Of a DNA stretch of 15,635 bases, positions 1 through 6,418 are shown piece after piece. Source of the DNA: an uncultured Solirubrobacteraceae bacterium (GTDB lineage: Bacteria; Actinomycetota; Thermoleophilia; Solirubrobacterales; Solirubrobacteraceae); the NCBI GenBank assembly GCA_955652345.1, contig CATPBV010000017.1:1-15635 (forward strand), given 5' to 3'. Each line of letters opens with the position of its first letter. Positions within the stretch are counted from its first letter, which is position 1. The position numbers and the translations under genes were made by a program. The notes under the pieces are model-generated. The model searched no databases, was not told the origin of the DNA, and saw nothing but the letters and a program-made list of their open reading frames with translations.

Positions 1-200
1 CCGGCAAGGGTGAAATGGTGCGGTAAGAGCGCACCGGCGTCGCGGTGACGCGGCGGCCAGGTAAACCCCACCTGATGCTAGACCAAGCAGGACCGTTCGT
101 AGGTGGCCCGCCAAGGTCCGGGTAGGTCGCTCAGATGGATGACTGCTCGAGGTTCGGTTCCGCCGGACCAGAAACAGAATCCGGCTTACAGGCCTGCTAC
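1..200 (+). ncRNA. rnpB: RNase P RNA, type A (3' part; 5' end outside window)
   Basis: This is the catalytic RNA of ribonuclease P, which removes the 5' leader of precursor tRNAs. The P10/P11 hairpin and its conserved GGTAAGAG loop lie at 18-34. The conserved GGTAAACCCCACC follows at about 60-72, then the P13/P14 region (about 90-119) and GGGTAGG (119-125). GATGGATGACTG lies at 134-145, and the 3' core ACAGAATCCGGCTTAC at 174-189. The order matches type A bacterial RNase P RNA. The 5' half (P1-P9) is upstream of the window. Two oddities: helix P18 appears to be absent between 130 and 134, and an extra hairpin (stem 151-157 with 163-169) sits where helix P19 occurs in some actinobacteria. The exact 3' end is estimated, because its P1 partner strand is not visible. 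A terminator follows immediately. Confidence 0.93.
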
Positions 201-202
201 GG

Positions 203-234
203 AGAGCCCCGCTCCGGCGGGGCTTCTCTATTCC
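203..234 (+). terminator. Intrinsic terminator of rnpB
   Basis: A perfect 8-bp stem AGCCCCGC/GCGGGGCT (205-212 with 217-224) closes a TCCG loop and is followed by the pyrimidine-rich tract TCTCTATTCCC. It lies directly after the RNase P RNA 3' end and before the acylase ribosome binding site, so it probably ends the rnpB transcript. The T-tract is imperfect, as is common in high-GC genomes. Confidence 0.8.
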
Positions 235-288
235 CGTTGGTCTCGGATAGGCTGCGCCCCCCAACCGAGAGACCGAGAGGGAGGACTC

Positions 289-2760
289 TTGCGCCATAAG
301 CCCGCTGTGCTCGCCGTCGCGTTCGCCGTCGCCATGTCCACAGCGTGCGCACTCGTGGTGACCCCCGCGGGGGCGGCGACCGGCGACTACGCGATCATCG
401 CTCGCAACATCATTCCCTCCGGGCAATATGGCTCGGTCCCCGTGCCTCCGCAGTCAAGCCAGCAGGCGCAGATGTACGACGCGCTGACGCCGCTGTTCAA
501 CCACGTGACCGGCAGCGCGCTGCTCAGTGACTTCAAGTCGGAATCCGTCGGGAAGGCGATCTGCAGTCTGCCCTCGACCGAGATGGTCCCGAATCCTGGC
601 GTGAAGGTCATTCGGGACACCTTCAACGTCCCGCACATCTGCGGAACCACCCGCGATGACGTCACCTGGGGCGCGGGCTGGGTGCTAGCTGAGGATCGCG
701 GGCTACTGCTCGCGCAGGCTCGGTATCCCTCGTTGTTGGCGGCGGTCGACGCACCTGGCATCGACGCACTCGGCCTGATCTCGAGCCTCGCGAGCTTCAC
801 GCCTTCGGCGCAGCTCGTGTCCGAGGTCGCCAAGCAGACGGGCGCGCTGCTGGCGGCCGGCGCCAAGGGCCGCGCCGTGCTCCACGACATCGATGTCTTC
901 CTTCAGGGGATCAACGCCTACCGGAGTGCGCACGGCGGCGGAGCTGCGTTCACGCGCGTCGACATCTACGCGTTCAACGCGCTCAAGGACCAGTTCGTCG
1001 GCGAGGGTGGCGGCGACCAAGCCGTCCGCTCGGAGTTCCTCGCGGCGCTGGAGAAGCGGCTCGGGCAGCGGCGAGGGTTCGCGGTCTGGAACGACCTGCG
1101 AGAGGCCTACGACCCCGAAGCACCCGCGAGCGTCACCGGCTCGGTGCAGCTCCAGCCGCCACCGAAGAGCATGCGGGGCAACGTGATCCTCGATCCGAAC
1201 AGCCTGTCCCATCCCGCGGTCGCGGCGCTCGCCGTCGAACGCAAGCGCCGCGGCCACGCCAGCAATGCGCTGCTGGTCGCCGGCTGGCGCTCGGCTACGC
1301 ACCATCCGATCATGGTCGCCGGGCCGCAGATTGGCTACTACTACCCGGGCCTCACGCTCGAGATGGACCTCGAGGGCCCCGGGATCAGCCAGCGCGGTGC
1401 GATGTCGGCACCGTTCCCGGGCTACATCTTCATTGGGCGAAGCCAGGATGCCGCGTGGTCGCTGACGTCGGCCGGCCTCGACCAGATCGATACGTACGTC
1501 GAGACGTTGTGCGGATCCGACCGCCACCACTATCAGTTCGATGGCAAGTGCAGGCCGATGCAATTCTTCGACGCGGGGTCGCTCAACGGGCACGAGATCA
1601 CCTTCTACCGCACGGTCCACGGCCCGGTGTTCGGGTATGCGACCGTCCATGGGCGCCTTGTGGCGCTCTCCCATAAGCGGGCGAGCTACGGCAAGGACGT
1701 GCTCGACCAGCTCTTCTACTACGACCTCGCGCACAACCACATCCATAACGTCCACCAGTTCTTCCGGGCCGCGTTCCAGACGCCGCAGACGTTCAACTCG
1801 TTCTACGTGGACGACAAGGACATCGGCGTGTTCACAAGCGGCCTCGTGCCGATCCGGCCCTCGAACGTCGACCAGGGCCTGCCGATCGACGGCCGCGGGC
1901 ACGAGGAGTGGCGGGGCTTCGTCTCCTTCAAGCATCATCCGCAGGGCATCAACCCGCCGACGGGCCAGATCGTCAACTGGAACAACCGCCCGCAAGCCGG
2001 CTACCAGGCGCCCGATGACAACTGGTCGCTCGGCGCGCTACAGCGTGTCGACCTGCTGCTGAACAACCTCGGCCACGGGCGCAATCTGACCCCCGCTCGA
2101 GTGACGGGGGCGATGAACGCGGCGGCGACCCAGGATATGCGCGAGATGACCCTCGAGCCGATCCTCTCGAGGCTTCTGCATCGGGGTCACGCTCCAAGCG
2201 CTCGCGACGCGAAGATGCTCGCGCTGCTCGAAGCCTGGCACAGGCACGGCGGAAGCCGGCTCGACCGAACCGATGTCAGCGGAATCGGCCAGATCACCGA
2301 TCCGGGCGCGGCGATCATGGACGTCGCGTGGCCGCTGCTCGCCAACGCGTGGGCGAGGCCCGTGCTCGCGCCGGCGCTGTCGAACGAGCTCGCATCCTTC
2401 AACGGACAGTTCGATCAGCCCCCAGGGGGCCAGTACAACGGCTGGCACATCTACATGGACAAGGACCTGCGGACGATGCTCGGGATGCCCGTGCGGGGCA
2501 CGTACGCCGTGCGCTACTGCGGCGGCGGAAGTCTCAAGCGATGCCGGAAGCTGCTGTGGGGCGCGATCGATGCGGCCGGCAAGCAGCTCGCGGCTGCCCA
2601 GGGTCCGAACCCATCCAGCTGGCGTTCGAGTGCGACGGCCGAGCGGATCACGTTCGTGCCGGGGCTGCTCACGTTCACGATGCGCTACGCCAACCGCCCC
2701 AGCGGGATCCAGCAGGTGGTCAGCTTCTTCGGACACTCCCCGCAGGACACGGGGCGGTAA
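289..2760 (+). CDS. Secreted penicillin acylase family protein (Ntn hydrolase)
   Basis: A precursor of 823 aa, close to the length of E. coli penicillin G acylase (PGA). The family hydrolyses amide bonds of penicillins, acyl-homoserine lactones or other N-acyl compounds after self-cleavage into alpha and beta chains. I chose TTG 289 because GGGAGGA (279-285) precedes it and it gives a clean Sec signal peptide: RHK, then a hydrophobic stretch, with cleavage likely after the AGA near residue 35. The frame is open back to 103, but that stretch lies inside rnpB and its terminator. The likely beta-chain N-terminal nucleophile is Ser325 (in GHASNA). Gln347 and Asn565 (in NWNN) fall at beta positions 23 and 241, the same counts as Gln23 and the catalytic Asn241 of PGA. 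Six cysteines in the mature part fall into three close pairs, suggesting disulfides outside the cytoplasm. The natural substrate cannot be read from the sequence. It converges on chrA with a 29-bp gap and no clear terminator. Confidence 0.9.
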   Translation: MRHKPAVLAVAFAVAMSTACALVVTPAGAATGDYAIIARNIIPSGQYGSVPVPPQSSQQAQMYDALTPLFNHVTGSALLSDFKSESVGKAICSLPSTEMVPNPGVKVIRDTFNVPHICGTTRDDVTWGAGWVLAEDRGLLLAQARYPSLLAAVDAPGIDALGLISSLASFTPSAQLVSEVAKQTGALLAAGAKGRAVLHDIDVFLQGINAYRSAHGGGAAFTRVDIYAFNALKDQFVGEGGGDQAVRSEFLAALEKRLGQRRGFAVWNDLREAYDPEAPASVTGSVQLQPPPKSMRGNVILDPNSLSHPAVAALAVERKRRGHASNALLVAGWRSATHHPIMVAGPQIGYYYPGLTLEMDLEGPGISQRGAMSAPFPGYIFIGRSQDAAWSLTSAGLDQIDTYVETLCGSDRHHYQFDGKCRPMQFFDAGSLNGHEITFYRTVHGPVFGYATVHGRLVALSHKRASYGKDVLDQLFYYDLAHNHIHNVHQFFRAAFQTPQTFNSFYVDDKDIGVFTSGLVPIRPSNVDQGLPIDGRGHEEWRGFVSFKHHPQGINPPTGQIVNWNNRPQAGYQAPDDNWSLGALQRVDLLLNNLGHGRNLTPARVTGAMNAAATQDMREMTLEPILSRLLHRGHAPSARDAKMLALLEAWHRHGGSRLDRTDVSGIGQITDPGAAIMDVAWPLLANAWARPVLAPALSNELASFNGQFDQPPGGQYNGWHIYMDKDLRTMLGMPVRGTYAVRYCGGGSLKRCRKLLWGAIDAAGKQLAAAQGPNPSSWRSSATAERITFVPGLLTFTMRYANRPSGIQQVVSFFGHSPQDTGR

Positions 2761-2789
2761 CGGCACCAGAAGCCCACGCTCGGGCAACC

Positions 2790-3956
2790 CTAGTGAGGTA
2801 CCGGGCCGCCGGCGAGGGCGACGACCGCGCCGATGACGCCAGCGGCGACGAGCGTGAGGACGATGCCTAGCCGGGCGACCAGTAGGGCGATCGCTGCCGC
2901 GCCGAGGACGGCGAACTGCCAGGTCTCGCGCAGCGCGCCTGCGAGCGGGATCGCGGCGCCGATGATCGCGCCAAGAGCGGCGGGTCCGGCGCCCGCCAGG
3001 AAGGCGCCCGCGCGTGTGTCATTGCGCAGGCGACCAAAGTGGGGCCCGAGTGCGAGCACGAGCGCGAACGACGGGGCGAACGCAACGGCCGCCGCGAGAA
3101 CCCCGCCCGCCAGCCCGTGCGCCGCGTAGCCAACCGCGGCGACGGTCGCGACCACCGGTCCCGGCGTCACCTGGCCGAGCGCGACCGCGCTGAGGAACTG
3201 GCTCGATGACATCCAGTGGTAGGTGTGGACGGCGTCGCCCTGCATCAGCGGGACGATCACGAATCCCCCGCCGTATGACAGTGCGCCGACCTTGAACGCG
3301 ACCCAGGCCAGGGCCGGAACGCCCCCGGCGACCGCGGCGAGTGCGGGAGCGAAAAGGGACAGGAGACGTGCGCTACCCCCGCCGCGAACCGACCGGACCG
3401 CCATCTCCGCGCCGCCGCAGGCCAGCAGCACCACGACGAGGTAGGCGCCGGCGAGCGCGGCCGCGATCGCGCCGAGGACGGTATACAGCACCCAGCGAGC
3501 GCGGGCACGTCCGTCCGTGGCGCGCTTCCGGCTGGGCCCGAGCAGCCCCGAGCCTGCTTTCACCGCGACTGCCGCAATTGCAGCGCCCGCGCCCGCCCCG
3601 GCGCCTCGGACCCATGCCGGCGGTGAATGCGCCAGGAACAGCGCCGAAAGCGCGAGGATCACGACGACTGCCGGAAGCACGAACGCAAGGCCGCCGATCA
3701 CGGCGCCGGGCCAGCCTGCAACCCGCCGGGCGCAGAAGATCGCGAGCTGCGTCGATGCGGGCCCAGGCAGCAGGTTGCAGGCGGCGATCGCGTCCTCGAC
3801 CTCTTGCTCCGTCATCCAAGCTTGTCGCTCCACCAGGAGCTCGCGGAGCAGCTCGATGTGCGCCGGCGGCCCGCCGAAGCCGGTGACCCCGATCTTGCCC
3901 CATTCGAGCGCGATCGTATGCAGCGCAACCCGCTCTGCGCCGGGTGGCCGGCTCAC
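2790..3956 (-). CDS. chrA: Chromate transporter, two-domain ChrA
   Basis: A membrane protein of 388 aa of the CHR family, whose studied members export chromate. Two homologous halves are visible. The first (about residues 12-178) begins with FGGPPAHIELL at 27-37 and carries NLLPGP at 61-66. The second (about 218-384) has the matching YGGGFVIVPL at 228-237 and GQVTPGP at 261-267. Both are flanked by long Ala/Val/Leu-rich membrane segments. The length is typical of the long (fused) ChrA form. GTG 3956 is chosen because it overlaps the stop of the upstream acetyltransferase (GTGA). The frame stays open upstream to 4394, but that part is a shadow of the acetyltransferase. It is the last gene of a six-gene overlapping set. 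The anion carried is inferred from the family only, and nothing nearby is a chromate-resistance partner such as ChrB. Confidence 0.88.
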   Translation of the reverse strand: MSRPPGAERVALHTIALEWGKIGVTGFGGPPAHIELLRELLVERQAWMTEQEVEDAIAACNLLPGPASTQLAIFCARRVAGWPGAVIGGLAFVLPAVVVILALSALFLAHSPPAWVRGAGAGAGAAIAAVAVKAGSGLLGPSRKRATDGRARARWVLYTVLGAIAAALAGAYLVVVLLACGGAEMAVRSVRGGGSARLLSLFAPALAAVAGGVPALAWVAFKVGALSYGGGFVIVPLMQGDAVHTYHWMSSSQFLSAVALGQVTPGPVVATVAAVGYAAHGLAGGVLAAAVAFAPSFALVLALGPHFGRLRNDTRAGAFLAGAGPAALGAIIGAAIPLAGALRETWQFAVLGAAAIALLVARLGIVLTLVAAGVIGAVVALAGGPVPH

Positions 3957-4474
3957 CGCGCGGGCTTCGCCCCCTCGGCTACCTGGACGAGTTCGAGCCC
4001 GTCGAGCCGGTAGACCCGCCAGTCGTCGAGCAGCTTGGCGGCGACCCGTTCGTATAGCCGTATCGCCGGAGCATTCCAGTCGAGAACGACCCATTCCAGG
4101 CGAGTGCCGCTCCGCTCGATCGTGATCTCCGCGACGCGGCGCAGAAGCGCCGCGCCGATCCCGTGCCGACGGTGCTCGGGCGGGACATACAGGTCCTCGA
4201 GCCAGATCCCGGGGCGGCATTCCCAGGTCGAGAAGTTGCCGTGGAACAGGGCGAAGCCAACGGCCTCGCCCGCGAGCTCGGCGATCAGCGCCTCGGCGGA
4301 GGGGCGACTGCCGAACAACGCCTCGGCCAGCAGCTCCGGGGTGCCGGTGACATGCTCGGGCGCGCGATCGTAGGTCGCGAGCTCGACGATCCACGCGTAG
4401 ATCCGCTGCACGTCGTCCGGGCCCGCTTCACGGATCTGGATCTCCGCGCTCACGCTCGGCCGCGGGCGGCTCAA
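3953..4474 (-). CDS. GNAT acetyltransferase, diamine (SSAT-like) type
   Basis: A cytoplasmic acetyl-CoA-dependent N-acetyltransferase of up to 173 aa. The segment FSTWECRPGIWLEDLYVPP (81-99) followed by HRRHGIG (101-107) is characteristic of the spermidine/spermine and thialysine acetyltransferase branch: the first part is the beta4 region and the second is the acetyl-CoA pyrophosphate-binding motif A. LDWNAPAIRLYER (131-143) is the usual C-terminal part. The likely substrate is a polyamine or a related small amine, inferred from the family. The start is uncertain. TTG 4474 overlaps the crotonase stop as TTGA, matching the neighbouring junctions, whereas GTG 4453 would begin just before the conserved fold. 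Neither has a good Shine-Dalgarno. Its 3' end overlaps the chrA start. Confidence 0.85.
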   Translation of the reverse strand: MSRPRPSVSAEIQIREAGPDDVQRIYAWIVELATYDRAPEHVTGTPELLAEALFGSRPSAEALIAELAGEAVGFALFHGNFSTWECRPGIWLEDLYVPPEHRRHGIGAALLRRVAEITIERSGTRLEWVVLDWNAPAIRLYERVAAKLLDDWRVYRLDGLELVQVAEGAKPAR

Positions 4475-5259
4475 CGTCCGGTGAACCGAGCCTCGCGCTT
4501 CTGGATGAACGCGAGCACCCCTTCGGCGAAGTCTTCAGATTCGGCGCGTTCCTGCTGGAGCGTTGCCTCGAACTCGAGCAGCGCTTCGAAGTCGCCGTAC
4601 AGCTGGTGGTTGATGGTGCGCTTGATGCTTGTGTAGGACCCGGGCGGCCCTGCGGCGAGCTTCTGCGCGAGCGCGCTCACCGTAGCCTCGAGCTCGTCGT
4701 TCGGAACCACGCGGTTGACGAGACCCCAATCGAGTGCCTGGGCCGCCGAGATCCGCTCTCCGAGGGCTGCGATCTCGAACGCCCGCGCGTGACCAACGCG
4801 CGCCGGCAGCGTCGCGGACGCACCGCCGTCGAGCCCCAAGCCGATGTTCACAAACGCCATCAGGAAGTACGCCGACTCCGCCGCCACGATCAGGTCGCAC
4901 GCCAGCGCGAGCGAGCAGCCGATGCCGACGGCCGGGCCGTTGACGGCCGCGATCACCGGCTTCGGGAGCGTCCGGACCCGCACGATCACCGGGTTGTAGG
5001 CGGTGCGAAGCCGGGATACCACGTCCGGCTTTCCACCGGGGGTCAGCGGGGCGCCGGCCTTCAGGTCCGCTCCGGCCGAGAAGGCGCGACCAGCGCCCGT
5101 GATCACGATCGCCCTGACCTCGGCATCCTGATCGAGGCCGTCGAGGACTCCGATCAGCTCGTGCGCCAGCTCGCCGGTCCAGGCATTCAGCGTCTCGGGC
5201 CGGTTGAGCGTCACCTTGGCGACCGCGTCGGCGACGTCGAGCGCCACCAGCCCAGTCAT
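4471..5259 (-). CDS. Enoyl-CoA hydratase/isomerase family protein (PaaG-like crotonase)
   Basis: A 262-aa crotonase-fold protein that should act on an acyl-CoA thioester. The first oxyanion-hole segment is GRAFSAGADLKAG (57-69); the second is NGPAVGIGCSLALACDL (107-123). The C-terminal GERISAAQALDWGLVNRV motif is typical. Both glutamates used by classical enoyl-CoA hydratase are missing: the aligned positions are Ser116 and Phe136. Asp144 in GLDGG corresponds to the catalytic Asp of PaaG-like isomerases. Double-bond or epoxide/oxepin isomerisation is therefore more likely than simple hydration; this is inference. The start is ATG 5259, whose last bases overlap the ferredoxin stop (ATGA). An open frame continues upstream to 5355 but lies inside the ferredoxin gene. 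The stop overlaps the acetyltransferase TTG. Confidence 0.9.
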   Translation of the reverse strand: MTGLVALDVADAVAKVTLNRPETLNAWTGELAHELIGVLDGLDQDAEVRAIVITGAGRAFSAGADLKAGAPLTPGGKPDVVSRLRTAYNPVIVRVRTLPKPVIAAVNGPAVGIGCSLALACDLIVAAESAYFLMAFVNIGLGLDGGASATLPARVGHARAFEIAALGERISAAQALDWGLVNRVVPNDELEATVSALAQKLAAGPPGSYTSIKRTINHQLYGDFEALLEFEATLQQERAESEDFAEGVLAFIQKREARFTGR

Positions 5260-5504
5260 CGGGGTGCCCCGAGCACCGCGCCGTCGTCGTACAGCTTGAC
5301 GATGCGGATCGTCCCCGGCGGCGATGCGTCGAGACACAAGCGACAGAGGACGCACTCGTCGAGGTTCTCGCTCACGATCTCGAGCCCGTGCGCGCCCGCT
5401 CGGAAGATGTCCACAGGGCAGACCTCCTCGAGCTTGGCTGCCAGCTCGCGGTCGCCCGCGATGGAGTCGTCGACCTCGACGTCGATGAACAGGGCGGCGC
5501 TCAT
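5256..5504 (-). CDS. Small FixX-like ferredoxin (4Fe-4S)
   Basis: An 82-aa acidic protein with cysteines at positions 29 (CPVDIF), 51, 54 and 57 (CVLCRLC). The spacing C-x21-C-x2-C-x2-C, with the first cysteine in a CP motif, resembles the single 4Fe-4S site of FixX ferredoxins and the C-terminal domain of ETF-ubiquinone oxidoreductase. It differs from the CxxCxxCxxxCP order of bacterial 2[4Fe-4S] ferredoxins. FixX proteins pass electrons between ETF/FixC-type flavoproteins and other carriers, but no such flavoprotein gene lies in this window. The start is ATG 5504, which overlaps the SucD-like stop (ATGA) and has GGGAG seven bases upstream. A long open frame extends to 6338 but is a shadow of the SucD-like gene. 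The crotonase start overlaps its stop. Confidence 0.82.
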   Translation of the reverse strand: MSAALFIDVEVDDSIAGDRELAAKLEEVCPVDIFRAGAHGLEIVSENLDECVLCRLCLDASPPGTIRIVKLYDDGAVLGAPR

Positions 5505-6418
5505 ACGCGGGCTCCCAGCTTCGCGCGGATCATCTCTGGGATCGCCGCGATTTCCTCGGCCACCGTGATGCCCGCCTCGGCGAGCCGCTCGATCTTCTCG
5601 CTTGCCGTGTCGGCCTTGCCTTCGACGATCGTGCCGGCGTGCCCGAAGCTCATCCCCGGCATCTCGTCCATGAACCTGCCCGCCATGAACGCGACGATCG
5701 GCAGCCGCGAGTCGTTGGCGGTCACCCATCGCGCCAGGTCGGCCTCCATCCGACCTCCGGGCTCGGTGTAGATCACGATCGCCTCGGTCTGGGAGTCGGC
5801 CTCGAACAGCGGCATCAGCTCGGCGTAGGTGCTGCCGATGATCGCATCGCCGCCGGCGGAGACCGCGGTCGACTGACCGAGGCCGGCCGCGGTCAGCGTC
5901 GAGGAGATCTCGGTCGTCATCCCGCCCGACCGTGAGATCACCCCGACCGGACCCGGCGTGTATGACTTGGCGGCGTCCTTGGCGGGCCCTCCGATGCCGC
6001 CCATCTTGATCACGTCGGGGACGATGATCCCGAGGCAGTTGGGCCCGATGATCCGCGCCCCGCGCTCGGAGGCGAGCTCGACCATCTCCGCCACGTCGCG
6101 GCGGGGGATGCGTTCGGTGACGATCACCACGAGTCGGATTCCGTTCTCGAGCGCCTCGAACACCGCATCCTTGGTGAAGGCCGGTGGGACGGTGACGACC
6201 GACCCGTCGATCGGTGCCCCGTGGTGCTCTACCGCTTGCGCGACGGTGTCGAACACCGGCACGCCGTGGACGTCGCGGCCGAGACGACCCGGGGTGACGC
6301 CTCCGACGATCTTGGCGCCCTTGCCGTAGTCCAGGCACTCTCGCGTGAGGTTGACTGCCTCGCGCCCGGTGATGCCCTGGACGATGAAGGTGGTGTGCTC
6401 GTCGATCAGGATCGACAT
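5501..6418 (-). CDS. sucD: SucD-like acyl-CoA ligase (ADP-forming) alpha subunit
   Basis: A 305-aa alpha subunit of a succinyl-CoA-synthetase-type ligase. The N-terminal Rossmann CoA-binding domain starts MSILID and carries GITGRE (15-20) and GGVTPGR (39-45). IGPNCLG (124-130) and SRSGGMTTE (162-170) follow. The active-site histidine that becomes phosphorylated is His260 in FGHAG, and TEPGG (218-222) supplies the glutamate that contacts it. All catalytic parts expected of an alpha subunit are present. Compared with E. coli SucD, PNCPG reads PNCLG and the RSGTLTYE segment reads RSGGMTTE, so the acid substrate may differ. ATG 6418 overlaps the upstream SucC-like stop by one base (TGATG), so the two subunits are likely translated in a coupled way. 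Confidence 0.88.
   Translation of the reverse strand: MSILIDEHTTFIVQGITGREAVNLTRECLDYGKGAKIVGGVTPGRLGRDVHGVPVFDTVAQAVEHHGAPIDGSVVTVPPAFTKDAVFEALENGIRLVVIVTERIPRRDVAEMVELASERGARIIGPNCLGIIVPDVIKMGGIGGPAKDAAKSYTPGPVGVISRSGGMTTEISSTLTAAGLGQSTAVSAGGDAIIGSTYAELMPLFEADSQTEAIVIYTEPGGRMEADLARWVTANDSRLPIVAFMAGRFMDEMPGMSFGHAGTIVEGKADTASEKIERLAEAGITVAEEIAAIPEMIRAKLGARV

Noticed and set aside
103..288. Upstream extension of the acylase reading frame to 103
   Set aside because: It would overlap the RNase P RNA and its terminator and bury the signal peptide. TTG 289 has a good ribosome binding site and a proper signal sequence.
340..351. Possible lipobox (STAC) in the acylase signal peptide
   Set aside because: The position three residues before the cysteine is Ser rather than Leu/Val/Ile, and a standard AxA signal peptidase site lies downstream.
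703..1995. Long open frame on the minus strand inside the acylase gene
   Set aside because: Its translation is rich in Arg, Glu and Val with no recognisable domain. This is a typical antisense shadow of a high-GC gene.
2761..2789. Bidirectional terminator between the convergent acylase and chrA genes
   Set aside because: Only a 4-bp GCCC/GGGC pair is visible, with no T-tract on either strand.
3957..4394. N-terminal extension of ChrA giving a 534-residue protein
   Set aside because: The extra part is the out-of-frame translation of the acetyltransferase gene. GTG 3956 gives the normal ChrA length and overlaps the upstream stop.
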